From Streptomyces marinisediminis (GTDB lineage Bacteria; Actinomycetota; Actinomycetes; Streptomycetales; Streptomycetaceae), in assembly GCF_026262575.1 (NCBI RefSeq), contig NZ_JAPKFL010000002.1, positions 186,001 to 250,000 of the forward strand: a stretch of DNA of 64,000 bases, in the 5' to 3' direction. Position 1 is the stretch's first letter. Every line of letters starts with the position of its first letter. This document shows positions 1-8,352 of this stretch, piece by piece. The translations under genes were made by a program, and so were the position numbers. A model generated the notes under the pieces. It was not told where the DNA came from and did not search any database. It saw only the letters and a program-made list of their open reading frames with translations.

Positions 1-75
1 GTGTTCCTCCCGAAGATCCGTGAATTCCCCCACCATGCCCTGCGCCGCCCCGCCCGTCACGCCTCCGCACGCGGC

Positions 76-104
76 GGCCCGCCCCCGGTCGGCGGGGGCG
101 GGCC
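76..104 (-). terminator. GC hairpin after the Excalibur protein gene
   Basis: Perfect 12-bp inverted repeat (76-87 with 93-104) around a 5-base loop. It lies 19 bases past the stop codon of the minus-strand gene ending at 123. There is no U tract, as is usual for actinobacterial terminators. Confidence 0.6.
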
Positions 105-122
105 GTCGGGTGGGGCGGTGGG

Positions 123-584
123 TCAGCGTTCGGCGCGGCGGCGGCGGACGGTGAAGAGCACGGCGGCGCCCGCGAGGAGCACGGCGCCACCGGCTCCGGC
201 GAGGTAGGGGGTGGCGTCGTCCCCGCCGGTCTCGGCCAGCTCCGAGGCGTCCGGCTCCGTGCCGCCGCCCGGGGCGGACGCGGGGGCGCTGCTGTCCGGG
301 CCCGGCGACGCGGCGTCGTCGGTCGTGCCGCCGGAGGCGTCGTCGGTGTCGTCGGCGGGGACGAACCCGGCGGGCGGCTGATCGCAGCCGGTGCCGTCCC
401 GGTCGCGGTCGAGGTGCTCGCCGTAGTGCGGGTCGCCCGCGGGGATGTCGGCGTAGCCCGCCTCGTAGGCGGCCGTGCAGTTCTCGAACGGGTGGGCGCC
501 GTCGTGGGCAGCGGCGGCGGTGGGCAGCAGCCCGAGCGCGCAGGCGCTCAGCAGGACGGCGGCGGGTCGACGAATGTGACGCAC
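123..584 (-). CDS. Secreted Excalibur domain protein with LAETG sortase signal
   Basis: Small exported calcium-binding-type protein predicted to be attached to the cell wall. Starting at the GTG at 584, which has a GAGGGG ribosome site about 8 bases upstream (a TTG at 602 is also in frame), it is 153 residues long. It has an N-terminal signal peptide, then an Excalibur domain with the Cys-bracketed DxDxDG core (DRDRDGTGCD), a low-complexity Asp/Ser/Pro/Gly linker, and a C-terminal LAETG motif followed by a hydrophobic helix and an Arg-rich tail. LAXTG is the signal favoured by streptomycete class E sortases, so covalent peptidoglycan anchoring is likely. No sortase gene lies in the window. 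Ligand binding is inferred from the family. Confidence 0.85.
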   Translation of the reverse strand: MRHIRRPAAVLLSACALGLLPTAAAAHDGAHPFENCTAAYEAGYADIPAGDPHYGEHLDRDRDGTGCDQPPAGFVPADDTDDASGGTTDDAASPGPDSSAPASAPGGGTEPDASELAETGGDDATPYLAGAGGAVLLAGAAVLFTVRRRRAER

Positions 585-1009
585 GAAAGGAACCCCTCGC
601 AAGACGTGGCGGTGTGGGGGGGAGGGCTCAACCTAGCGGCGCGTGCACCCACCGAGGCGAAAGTGCGTAGTCGGTAATCGTACTGTTACACACGGGCGCG
701 AGCGCCCCCACCTCCCGGCCCGGACTCACGCGCCCCGGCACCGCGACCCCGTCCCCGCGCGTCGCCGGAGCACGGACGCGGGGCACTGGTGCGGCGCGAC
801 CGCCGGAGCCCTGCTCAAGCGCGGCGAGGCCCTGGACACAACCGAGACCACGCGAAGTCCCACAGCCTCGGCACACGCCCCGTAGCCCTCTCAGGCGCCG
901 ACGGATCCTGCGGAACCTCCGCCGCGACGCCGCCCGCGGACCACCGCCATCGTCCGAGCCGCCGTTGCCCGCGAACCCGACAGATGTTCAGAGTGGAGAG
1001 GCGTCGGTA
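585..1009. other. Intergenic region, no gene recognised
   Basis: It holds the leader of the minus-strand Excalibur gene. AT-richer DNA around 655-690 is the likely promoter area, but I cannot fix the -35 box. Short ORFs on both strands here lack ribosome sites and any recognisable motif. Confidence 0.5.
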
Positions 1010-1621
1010 TCAACTGATCAGTTGCGTTACGGCGACGTGAGCGAGCACACCAGCGATGACGCCCAGCGCAAGTGCCGTGTGATGTCGTCGCTCAAAAGAG
1101 CTAAGTGGCCCCGTTTCAGGCGTTGGCGTACGGAAATCACTTTCCCCGACCGCGTGGGTTGACGTACGTACCGCCGCCCTGACACCACCCTCGCCGGGCC
1201 TCCGCATGGTGCGCACGAGAAGAAAAATACACAATACCAAAAAGACAGCACCCAGGAAAGCATTGATCGCAACGAACACCACCCGCTGTCCGACCAGTGC
1301 GGCGTATCCCGTGACTCCCGCACCCCATGCTGAACAGTAAGGCGCAATGAAAGACTGCAAAGGTAGTCGAATATCATTCTCGACAACAACCTTGGCGCAA
1401 AGAATAATACCCGGAATCGCCAGCGCCAACCCACCCACCAGGCCAACTGCCCCTCTTGCCAGTCCCACGAGCTGCTCTTCACGAGCAGCAGCACTGACTT
1501 CACAACGCCAGCCGTAGCACTCCTCGCCTGGAAACCCCAGCAGAATACTTGCGACCCCAAGGCAGACCAGTTCAAAACCAGCAACAAGGGCGAACGCAGC
1601 AAAGCTGTGCATTCTTCGCAT
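1010..1621 (-). CDS. Hypothetical multipass membrane protein in low-GC DNA
   Basis: I do not recognise a family. The ATG at 1621 is preceded by GAAGG at good spacing, giving 203 residues; an in-frame TTG at 1651 and ATG at 1612 are alternatives. Hydropathy suggests four membrane segments near the N-terminus, around residues 55-80, in the middle, and at the extreme C-terminus, with a soluble Arg-rich loop before the last one. Third positions are often A or T, so the codon use differs from every neighbour and suggests recent acquisition. The stop codon lies beside a perfect 14-bp palindrome (1011-1024). No partner gene is adjacent. Confidence 0.7.
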   Translation of the reverse strand: MRRMHSFAAFALVAGFELVCLGVASILLGFPGEECYGWRCEVSAAAREEQLVGLARGAVGLVGGLALAIPGIILCAKVVVENDIRLPLQSFIAPYCSAWGAGVTGYAALVGQRVVFVAINAFLGAVFLVLCIFLLVRTMRRPGEGGVRAAVRTSTHAVGESDFRTPTPETGPLSSFERRHHTALALGVIAGVLAHVAVTQLIS

Positions 1622-1772
1622 CTCACACCTTCGGGTACCGATCAGCCTCAAGCCAGGGCGTTAGGCAGCACGAGAGCGGCACGACAGGTGACCACGAAGC
1701 TCCCGCGCTGCGAGCAGGGAGCGTGGTTACACTACCGCGACGGTCATACATTCCGCCCTCGTAGTCGCCCGT

Positions 1773-1805
1773 TGAGGAGATGAGTGAGAACGCTCAATCT
1801 CCTCA
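1773..1805. other. Imperfect inverted repeat (hairpin)
   Basis: Arms TGAGGAGAT and ATCTCCTCA enclose GAGTG/CGCTC with an AGAA loop and one bulged A. This is about 14 paired bases in AT-richer DNA. It could be a terminator of a lost gene or an operator. No U tract follows on either strand. Confidence 0.45.
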
Positions 1806-2040
1806 CGTGCTCAAATTCGACCGGGCCATCGCGGACCATCTTTATAGCTCACCACGCGACAATGCTATGGAGAGAGCCAGCGGGGTGCCGTATCGGGACC
1901 GGCGACGCGGCACTACTCGACGCCGGTCGGGCCTTGACACGCGGGGGCTCAGGAGATGCGGGGATGATTCGGAGCCGCATGGCCGCTGGGGTGCGGACGG
2001 CTCGGGGCAGGGGGCTCGCTTTCGGCGCGGTGGCCTGGCC

Positions 2041-2082
2041 GCCCGGCCGCGTCAGCGAGAGGGTGCGGGACGCGGGCCGGGC
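2041..2082 (-). terminator. Hairpin downstream of the alpha-amylase gene
   Basis: Inverted repeat of 13 bp with one bulged G (2041-2053 with 2069-2082) and a 15-base loop, 56 bases beyond the amylase stop codon. Confidence 0.5.
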
Positions 2083-2138
2083 GGCCGGGCGGGGTGGGGC
2101 GGTGCGCGGCGGGGGTGGAGGGAGGTGGCGGGGTGTGG

Positions 2139-3848
2139 TCAGTCGCGCCAGGTGTCGGTCAGCGGGACCCGGCCGTTCTCGGGGACGGTGAGGGTGCGGT
2201 TCGGGCCGCTCTCCCAGGTGACGGCGCCGCCGTCGTCCACGCGCAGGTACTTGTACCGGCACGACGTACCGGCCGGGAGGTCCACGTCGAGCTTCCACAC
2301 CGGGTAGGCGGCCGGGTCGAGCCGGGGCGCGGCGGCGGTGTTCCAGCCGCCGAGCGCCGCGCAGTCCCCGGTCACGTGGATGTTCTGGCCCCACCGGGTG
2401 GTGGCCTCGACGGCGAACGCGGCTCCGGTGCCGCCGGGTTGCGGGCCGGGTCCGCCGCCCCCGTCGCCGCAGGTGCGGGCGCCGGTGTGCAGGGCGAGCG
2501 CGGTGTGCGGGGGCAGGGTGGCGGTGAAGCGCCCGGAGCCGTCCACGGTGACGGGGGTGTCGCGCTGGACGTCGCAGTAGGTGCCCGGGGCGAGGGAGGT
2601 GGTGAAGGTGCGGGTGAGCGGCCCGGATTCGTGGTTGAGGGCGACGTAGGCGGCGGAGCCCCGCCCGAAGGCGATGGCGTCGTCGCCGTTGTCCCACCAG
2701 TCGGTGACGCCCTGTCCGTGGGCGGCGTTGCGGAACCCGACCATCGCGGCGATCTCCGGCCAGGCGTGCTGGCACTCCCAGCCGTCCTGGTGGCAGGCGC
2801 GCACGGTGCCGCCGCCGGGTGGCCCGGCGTCCTTGTCGCTGAACCCGTACCCGGAGTGCACGTCGGGCGAGCCGTAGGGCCAGGCCAGCATGAACACGTG
2901 CGCGAGGGTGTAGGCGGCGCCGTCGCGGTAGGTGAGGGTGTCGCCGACGCGCTCGGTGTCGTGGTTGGTGACGAAGGTGGCCGCCTGCCCGCTGGGCAGG
3001 TAGCCCCAGTCCTCGCCGAAGTTCTCCAGGTGGGCCAGGCGCTCGTGCTGGAACATCCGCTTGAGGTCGCGCGCGTAGCGGAACTCCTGGACGTCCCCGG
3101 TGCCCCGGTACTCGTCCGGGGAGACGGCCTCGCCGGCGCCGTGGATGGCCTCCTGCTTCCAGTAGACGCCCGGGTCGCTGAGCTTGGCCTTGATCGCCGC
3201 GAGGTCGTGCGCGGGTATGTGCTTGACCGCGTCCACCCGGAAGCCGTCGACGCCCAGGGAGAGCAGGTCGTTGAGGTAGTCGGCGATGCGTTGGCGTACG
3301 TGCTCGGAGCCGGTCCTGAGATCGGAGAGGCCCACCAGCTCGCAGTTCTGCACCTGGTGGCGGTCGCGGTAGTCGATCGCGTCGTCGCGGCAGTCGTTGA
3401 AGTCGCCGTCGCGGTAACCGGCCGCCGGGTAGTCGTACTTGGTGTAGGGCGAGCCGCCGGTGCCGGTCCCGGAACCGGCGCTCATGTGGTTGACGACGGC
3501 GTCCGCGACGACCTTGACGCCCGCGCCGTTGCAGGCGTCCACCATGGCGCGGAAGTCGGCGCGGTCACCGAGGCGGCCGGCGACGCGGTAGCTGACGGGC
3601 TGGTACGCCGTCCACCACTGCTCGCCCCGGATGTGCTCCTGGGGCGGTGACACCTGGACGTAGCCGTACCCGGCCGGGCCCAGGGTCTCCGTGCACGCCT
3701 CGGCCACGGAGTCGAACGCCCAGGAGAACATCACCGCGGTGACGTCCTTGACGCCGGGGGGAGCGGCCTGCGCCTGGGGTTGGGGGGCGAGTGCGCCGAC
3801 GCCGCCCGCCACGAGGGCGAGCGCGGCGGCCGTGGTTCTGGGTGCCAC
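2139..3848 (-). CDS. Secreted alpha-amylase (GH13) with C-terminal starch-binding CBM20
   Basis: Extracellular endo-amylase cutting alpha-1,4 bonds of starch. The GTG at 3848 has GGAGGA 6 bases upstream and opens an export signal ending around AQA-AP, giving 569 residues. The (beta/alpha)8 domain keeps the GH13 blocks: [14 protein letters not shown] with the nucleophile Asp, the acid Glu in KQEAIHG, and TNHD with the transition-state Asp. A Gly/Pro linker near residue 470 leads into about 95 residues of CBM20 (W, G and N-rich; ends with a NRTLTVP block). The closest relatives I recall are streptomycete Aml enzymes. The promoter region carries CTTGCAA direct repeats like those at the maltose locus 20 kb away, suggesting MalR control. 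Confidence 0.93.
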   Translation of the reverse strand: MAPRTTAAALALVAGGVGALAPQPQAQAAPPGVKDVTAVMFSWAFDSVAEACTETLGPAGYGYVQVSPPQEHIRGEQWWTAYQPVSYRVAGRLGDRADFRAMVDACNGAGVKVVADAVVNHMSAGSGTGTGGSPYTKYDYPAAGYRDGDFNDCRDDAIDYRDRHQVQNCELVGLSDLRTGSEHVRQRIADYLNDLLSLGVDGFRVDAVKHIPAHDLAAIKAKLSDPGVYWKQEAIHGAGEAVSPDEYRGTGDVQEFRYARDLKRMFQHERLAHLENFGEDWGYLPSGQAATFVTNHDTERVGDTLTYRDGAAYTLAHVFMLAWPYGSPDVHSGYGFSDKDAGPPGGGTVRACHQDGWECQHAWPEIAAMVGFRNAAHGQGVTDWWDNGDDAIAFGRGSAAYVALNHESGPLTRTFTTSLAPGTYCDVQRDTPVTVDGSGRFTATLPPHTALALHTGARTCGDGGGGPGPQPGGTGAAFAVEATTRWGQNIHVTGDCAALGGWNTAAAPRLDPAAYPVWKLDVDLPAGTSCRYKYLRVDDGGAVTWESGPNRTLTVPENGRVPLTDTWRD

Positions 3849-3987
3849 GAGTCCTCCTGCCTGAGAGGGAAGAACCGATGCGGACAACCTCGCGGGGCAA
3901 CGCGCCGCGCCCGGAAAGGCCGTGGGGGTCGGCTCCGAGGAGCCGCTGAAGCATACTGAAAGATTGTGGAAACTCTTCCGGCACGTG

Positions 3988-4016
3988 ACCGTAAGCGGCC
4001 CGTGTCGACCGGTCAA
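3988..4016 (-). promoter_or_regulatory. Candidate amylase promoter
   Basis: Reading the minus strand, TTGACC (4016-4011) and TACGGT (3993-3988) are separated by exactly 17 bases, a good match to the housekeeping streptomycete consensus. Transcription would begin near 3980, leaving a leader of about 130 bases before the GTG at 3848. Confidence 0.55.
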
Positions 4017-4066
4017 GGCTGTGCGCACATACCGGAGAAGAGGGCGTCACCGCCCCGGCATCCCTG

Positions 4067-4083
4067 TTGCAAGAATTTGCAAG
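4067..4083 (-). promoter_or_regulatory. CTTGCAA direct repeat, MalR operator candidate
   Basis: Two perfect 7-mers (TTGCAAG on the plus strand at 4067-4073 and 4077-4083) lie one helical turn apart, about 50 bases upstream of the amylase -35 box. CTTGCA-type repeats are known at streptomycete amylase and malE promoters, and the same core recurs at 25.0 kb. Confidence 0.55.
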
Positions 4084-4319
4084 CTGCTAGGTTCGTGCCG
4101 CTCCCCGGCCCGAGTCGTCCCGGGGGCCCGCCGGGCCCCACGCGCCCGGGGCGCGGGCCGGCGCGCTCGTCAGGGCGCGCTCGTCAGGGCGGGGCACGGC
4201 TCCCGGGCGGCGCGGAACCCGGGGGCACGGCCTGCGGCCACCCGTCCGGAGCGGCCGGTGGCCCCGCTCGCAGCGGCCGGTGGCCCCGTCCGGAGCCGCG
4301 CTTGGCCCCGCCCGGAGCG

Positions 4320-4361
4320 GACGCGGGTCACCTGTCCGGGGACGCGGGTCACCTGTCCGGG
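4320..4361. repeat. Two tandem copies of a 21-bp unit
   Basis: A 21-bp unit beginning GACGCGGGTC is repeated head to tail (4320-4340 and 4341-4361). The second copy includes the stop codon of the antiporter gene. The unit length is a multiple of three and the preceding copy holds the same in-frame stop, so the copy number does not alter the protein end. Confidence 0.7.
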
Positions 4362-5584
4362 GTGGCCTCCTGTGCGCGGTCCTCCTCCTCGCGTGGGTCC
4401 GGCCCCTGCCAGCGCGGCGTCTCCCGCGGGTCGTCGAAGGAGCGCGCGACGACGATGTCGGTCGAGGAGTGGGCCAGGATGGACAACACGATGGTGACGG
4501 CCACCAGGTGGAAGATGAGGTCGGCCTCCGCGATGCCCGAGTTCAGCACCAGCAGCCCGTAGACGACCGAGGCGAACCCCTTGGGTCCGAACCACATGGC
4601 GGCCAACTGCTCCCGCCGGGACAGCCGGGAGCGCACGAAGGACACCGCCAGCGCCACCGGTCGCACCGCGACCAGCGCCAGGACGGCGAACAGCCAGCCC
4701 TGCCAGGAGATGTCGCCCAGGAACTCCGGGGACATCAGGGCGCCGAAGACCAGCAGCGCGGCCAGCTTCAGCAGCTCCGCCGCCAGTTCGCCGAACTCCT
4801 CGAACGCCTTGCGCTGGCGCGGTCCGAAGGTCGCCACGGTCACGCCCGCGGCGAAGGCGGCCAGGAAGAGGTTGGCGTGCGTGGCCTGCGCGAGTCCCAG
4901 CACGACCAGGCCGATCGCCAGCCCGTTGAGCGGCGCGTACGCGGTGGAGGCGGAGAAGAACCGGGACTGCTCCAGCTTGACGGCCAGCCACGGCACCGCG
5001 ACGCCGATCAGCACGCCCAGCCCCAACTCCAGCGCGAGCTCGTCCAGGTGCAGGTCGCCCGAGCCCTGGGAGACGGCGAGGAAGATGATGACGAACGGCA
5101 GCACCAGGCCGTCGTTGACGCCGGACTCCACGTTCAGCAGGTGCCGCAGCCGCGCCGGCACCCGGTCGTTGCCGACGAGCGCGGCGGCGAACACCGGGTC
5201 GGTCGGCGCCAGTACCGCACCGATGAGCAGCGACTCCGGCCAGGGCAGTCCCACCACGAAGTGCGCGAGCAGGGCGGTCAGGCCCAGCGTCAGCGGCATC
5301 CCCCAGCCCAGCGCGCGCCCCGGGAGCCGCCAGGCCGAGCGCAGGTCGCCCCAGCCCACCCGCATGCCGTCGGTGAAGAGCACGGCGAACAGCGCCAGCT
5401 CGGCGAGCGTCGAGACGAGCGGCGACTCGGGCGTGAGGTCCAGCACCTCACCGACCCCGGGCCCCAGCAGGAACCCGGCCACCAGGAACAGCGCGGCGGT
5501 CGACAGGATCGTGCGGTGCGCCAGGCCGGACACCAGCACGGCGATCAGCAGCACCACGGCGAACGCCAGCAGCACGGACGTCAC
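4349..5584 (-). CDS. Cation:proton antiporter, CPA1 family
   Basis: Membrane Na+(K+)/H+ antiporter for pH and salt homeostasis. The GTG at 5584 follows GGGTAGGGA, giving 411 residues. About 12 membrane helices are visible, with the family motifs APTDPVF in the middle of the transport domain and ESGVNDG, whose Asp is the ion-binding residue of CPA1 exchangers. The C-terminus is a short acidic Arg/Glu tail, without the long regulatory cytoplasmic domain of some NhaP proteins. It stands alone, with its own intergenic region upstream (5585-5698, a TACGCT -10-like box near 5629). The transported ion cannot be told from sequence. Confidence 0.88.
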   Translation of the reverse strand: MTSVLLAFAVVLLIAVLVSGLAHRTILSTAALFLVAGFLLGPGVGEVLDLTPESPLVSTLAELALFAVLFTDGMRVGWGDLRSAWRLPGRALGWGMPLTLGLTALLAHFVVGLPWPESLLIGAVLAPTDPVFAAALVGNDRVPARLRHLLNVESGVNDGLVLPFVIIFLAVSQGSGDLHLDELALELGLGVLIGVAVPWLAVKLEQSRFFSASTAYAPLNGLAIGLVVLGLAQATHANLFLAAFAAGVTVATFGPRQRKAFEEFGELAAELLKLAALLVFGALMSPEFLGDISWQGWLFAVLALVAVRPVALAVSFVRSRLSRREQLAAMWFGPKGFASVVYGLLVLNSGIAEADLIFHLVAVTIVLSILAHSSTDIVVARSFDDPRETPRWQGPDPREEEDRAQEATPDR

Positions 5585-5698
5585 TCCCTACCCTCTCCTC
5601 GCGGAGCCCGCACCCGCGGCGCCCGTGTCGCAGCGTAATCATGTCATGGTCATGAGCACCGGACCTGCCCGGCGACGCGCCGTGGCGGAGCCCCGGCC

Positions 5699-6364
5699 TC
5701 AGCGGGACGGCGCGCCCGGCGGAGGCGCGGCGCCCGGCGGAGGCGCGGCGCCCGGCGGAGGCGCGGGGTCGGGCCGGTGCGCGGCGTCCGGCGGAGTGGC
5801 GGCCGGCCACGGGCGGTACGGCAGGTGCAGCAGGACGAGCACCAGGGCGGCGACGGTGAAGTAGCGGGTCGCCGCGCCCAGCCCGTTCCAGTCCTGCGAC
5901 TGCCACATGGCGAACCACTCGCCGCCGATGGCCAGAAAGCCGACGCCGAACAGGAGCAGCACCATCAGCAGCCCGAGCGTGCTGGTGCGCCGCGCCCGCT
6001 CGTACCGCGCGGCCGGGTCGGCGGCCGGGCGCACGAGCGCGACCGCCCACCGGGCCGTGCCGAGCAGCAGGACGAGCGCGGTGACCGTCTCCCAGCCGAC
6101 GATGGCGACGTACGCGGCGTCCTGGAGCGCCCGGGACTCCACCGCGCGCCACATCAGGTCCGGGTCACGGAAGGTGGTGTCCATGGCCAGCACGTGCCGC
6201 ACGAACTGCTGGTTGGTGCCGAAGTCCGTGATGTTGCCGAAGGCGATCAGCGCCATGAGCAGCGCGACCGTCCCCGTCAGCGCGGCGGCGACCACCGGCG
6301 GCGTCCCGAGCCGCGGCCGGGACGTTCCGCCTCGCCCCGGCCCCGCCCCCGCGTGCTCCCTCAC
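5699..6364 (-). CDS. DUF2165 family membrane protein
   Basis: Protein of unknown function, 221 residues from the GTG at 6364. After a Gly/Arg-rich N-terminus, the first helix leads into FGNITDFGTN and QQFVRHVLAMDT, which are hallmarks of DUF2165. Three more helices follow, then a long disordered C-terminus with three PPPGAA/PPPGAP repeats encoded by a 15-bp tandem repeat near 5709-5762. The start overlaps the stop of the upstream small gene by four bases (GTGA), so the two are probably translated together. Confidence 0.75.
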   Translation of the reverse strand: MREHAGAGPGRGGTSRPRLGTPPVVAAALTGTVALLMALIAFGNITDFGTNQQFVRHVLAMDTTFRDPDLMWRAVESRALQDAAYVAIVGWETVTALVLLLGTARWAVALVRPAADPAARYERARRTSTLGLLMVLLLFGVGFLAIGGEWFAMWQSQDWNGLGAATRYFTVAALVLVLLHLPYRPWPAATPPDAAHRPDPAPPPGAAPPPGAAPPPGAPSR

Positions 6365-6600
6365 GCCACCCCCCGGTGGGCCGCGTCGGCGACGGCACCG
6401 GACCCGGCCACCGGCGCGCACGTCCCCGCGGGAGCGTGCGGTGCCTTGCCGCCCCGCGCGGGAGCGACGCCGGAGGGTTGCGCACCGGCCTCCCGGCGGC
6501 TTCCGGCGCCGCTGGCGCCGTAGCTGTGGTAGCTGTGGTAGCTGTCGTAGCCGCTCTCGCGCCGGGTGACCGACACCCGGCCTGCGACGTGCCTGCGCAC
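6361..6600 (-). CDS. Small Tyr/Ser/His-repeat protein upstream of DUF2165
   Basis: Unrecognised 79-residue protein. Support for its reality: the GTG at 6600 has a clear AGAGG ribosome site 6 bases upstream, and its stop overlaps the DUF2165 start as GTGA, the typical coupled arrangement. An N-terminal basic segment is followed by a YDSYHSYHSYG repeat coded by a 9-bp tandem repeat (about 6521-6550), then an Ala/Pro/Gly-rich tail without membrane helix or signal peptide. Function unknown. The His/Tyr-rich repeat could bind metal or be structural, which is speculation. Confidence 0.55.
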   Translation of the reverse strand: MRRHVAGRVSVTRRESGYDSYHSYHSYGASGAGSRREAGAQPSGVAPARGGKAPHAPAGTCAPVAGSGAVADAAHRGVA

Positions 6601-6737
6601 CGTTACCTCTTCCGCCGGGGGCCGACCAGGTCGGCCGCGTCCTCGTGGGGCAGTGCAGCGGCCCTCGGCCGAGCATAGACGCGCGGGTCCGGGGAGATGC
6701 CGACCGCGCCCAGGCCGACACGGGGCGGAGCCGGGCG

Positions 6738-6757
6738 CGGCCGGCCCCCGCCGGCCG
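6738..6757 (-). terminator. Hairpin after narK
   Basis: 8-bp GC stem (6738-6745 with 6750-6757) and a CCCC loop, 66 bases past the narK stop. It would end the nitrate assimilation transcript. Confidence 0.45.
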
Positions 6758-6823
6758 GGGCTCCGCGGCTTCGGGGACCTCGCCCGCGCCCCGGCGGCGG
6801 CCGGCCCGGGGCCACCGCACGGC

Positions 6824-8233
6824 TCAGATCCCGGTCAGCGCTCCCGGCCGCGGCCTGAGGTAGACCGCCCAGGTCACGGCGCAGCACACGGCGTACACCG
6901 CCAGGAAGGCCCCGTACGCGGCCTCGCCGCTCCCACCGGCCAGGAAGGACTGGCGGAAGGCCACGTTCACCAGCACCCCGCCGAACGCCCCGATCGCTCC
7001 GGCCAGTCCGATCAGCGCCGACGTCCGGCGGCGCGCGTCCCGCTCGGCGGTCCGCGCCCGCGCTCCGGCCCGCACCGCGGCCCGCGCCCTGGCCCGGAAG
7101 ATCGCCGGGATCATCGTGTAGGCGGAGCCGTTGCCGAGCCCGCTGAGGACGAACAGGGCCACGAAGCCGACCAGGAACATCGGCAGCGACGCGTGGCGCG
7201 AGGCGACCAGGACCACGGCCGTGCCCGCCGCCATCGCGGCGAACGTCCACAGCGTGACCCGGGCGCCGCCCCAGCGGTCCGCCAGCCTCCCGCCCCACGG
7301 CCGCACGACGGACCCGAGCAGCGGGCCGAGGAAGGTCAGGTACGCGGCCTTCACCGGGGTGTCGAACTGCTCGTGGAACTGCACCTGGAGCACCTGCCCG
7401 AAGGCGAAGCAGAACCCGATGAACGAACCGAAGGTGCCGACGTAGAGCAGCGACACGACCCAACTGTGCGGCTCCGCGACCACCTCCCGCAGCGTGCCCC
7501 GGGCGTTCCCCGGCGCGGGGAGGTCGTCCATGCCCAGGGCCGCGCCCAGGGCCGCCAGCACGATCAGCGGGAGGTACACGAGCGCGACCAGTCGCGGGTG
7601 CGCGGCGCCCGCCGTGGCCAGCACCAGCAGACCCACCGCCTGCACGGCCGGGACGCCCAGGTTGCCGCCGCCCGCGTTGACGCCCAGGGCCCAGCCCTTG
7701 AGGCGCTCCGGGTAGAACGCGTTGACGTTCGCCATCGACGAGGCGAAGTTGCCGCCGCCGACGCCGGCCAGGCAGGCCACGGCCAGCAGGGTCCCGTAGG
7801 AGACGCCGGGCCGGAGCACGACCCCGGCCAGGACCGACGGCACCAGCAGGAGCAGGGCGCTGACGACCGTCCAGGTGCGGCCGCCGAACCTCGCCACCGC
7901 GAAGGCGTAGGGCAGCCGCAGGGCCGCCCCGAGCGCCGTCGGCAGCGCGGTGAGCGTGAACTTCCCCGCCGCGTCGATCCCGTACTCGGGCCCCAGGAAG
8001 AGCACGAGCACCGACCACAGGCTCCACACCGAGAAGCCGATGTGCTCGCAGAAGACCGAGAGGGCCAGGTTCCGCCGCGCGATCCGCGCACCGGTCGCGC
8101 GCCAGAACTCCTCGTCTTCCGGGCGCCAGTCCGCGATGACCCGGGACCGGCGGGCGCCCGCCGGCCCCCGTGGTGCCGCGGCGTCCTTCGACGCCTCCTC
8201 GGCCGCGCTCTGTGGTCCGACGGCAGTGCTCAT
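6824..8233 (-). CDS. narK: Nitrate/nitrite transporter, NarK-type MFS
   Basis: Cytoplasmic-membrane importer bringing nitrate to NasA. ATG at 8233, 469 residues, about 12 helices. It carries the NNP-family nitrate signature twice: GVGGGNFASSMANVN followed by GVNAGGGNLGV in the first half, and GLGNGSAYTMIPAIF in the second. The Arg residues expected to contact nitrate sit in helix regions such as LRLPY and VRPWGGRLADR. The hydrophilic 45-residue N-terminus, ending in WRPEDEEFW, is typical of actinobacterial members. It follows nirD after a 119-base gap, probably as the last gene of the locus. Confidence 0.92.
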   Translation of the reverse strand: MSTAVGPQSAAEEASKDAAAPRGPAGARRSRVIADWRPEDEEFWRATGARIARRNLALSVFCEHIGFSVWSLWSVLVLFLGPEYGIDAAGKFTLTALPTALGAALRLPYAFAVARFGGRTWTVVSALLLLVPSVLAGVVLRPGVSYGTLLAVACLAGVGGGNFASSMANVNAFYPERLKGWALGVNAGGGNLGVPAVQAVGLLVLATAGAAHPRLVALVYLPLIVLAALGAALGMDDLPAPGNARGTLREVVAEPHSWVVSLLYVGTFGSFIGFCFAFGQVLQVQFHEQFDTPVKAAYLTFLGPLLGSVVRPWGGRLADRWGGARVTLWTFAAMAAGTAVVLVASRHASLPMFLVGFVALFVLSGLGNGSAYTMIPAIFRARARAAVRAGARARTAERDARRRTSALIGLAGAIGAFGGVLVNVAFRQSFLAGGSGEAAYGAFLAVYAVCCAVTWAVYLRPRPGALTGI

Positions 8234-8352
8234 CAGCTTTCACCCGCTCGTTCGTCCGTTGGGGGAAGGGGGAAGGAGGGAAGGGGGGAGGTCGTGCCGG
8301 TGACGGGGGGGCGGCGCGCTCAAGGCGGGCGCCGGCGCGGGGCCCGGCCGTG

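Larger units (their letters stand above)
1622..2138. other. Intergenic region with low-GC tail and hairpins
   Basis: The first ~250 bases share the lower GC of the membrane-protein gene. It contains a long hairpin (1773-1805) and, close to the amylase, a terminator-like hairpin (2041-2082). A plus-strand ORF opening at 1780 reads like a real N-terminus for about 30 codons, then turns into GC-rich noise; see findings. Confidence 0.5.
3849..4348. other. Intergenic regulatory region upstream of the amylase
   Basis: It contains the amylase promoter candidate, the CTTGCAA repeats, and a stretch of short GC-rich direct repeats at about 4165-4362 trailing the antiporter gene. No ORF here looks coding. 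Confidence 0.6.

Noticed and set aside
1..207. Plus-strand open frame at the left edge
   Set aside because: No ribosome site or motif. It runs over a terminator hairpin and into the antisense of the Excalibur gene.
1780..2307. Plus-strand 175-codon frame as an intact gene
   Set aside because: The first ~30 codons look plausible, but the rest is Arg/Gly noise crossing the amylase terminator and gene end. Kept only as a finding about possible decay.
4320..4361. 21-bp tandem duplication as an attachment site
   Set aside because: No integrase or mobile gene nearby. It is a local duplication at a gene end.
5709..5762. 15-bp tandem repeat in the DUF2165 gene as a phase-variation switch
   Set aside because: The unit is a multiple of three, so copy changes cannot shift the frame. 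It only codes PPPGAA/PPPGAP repeats.
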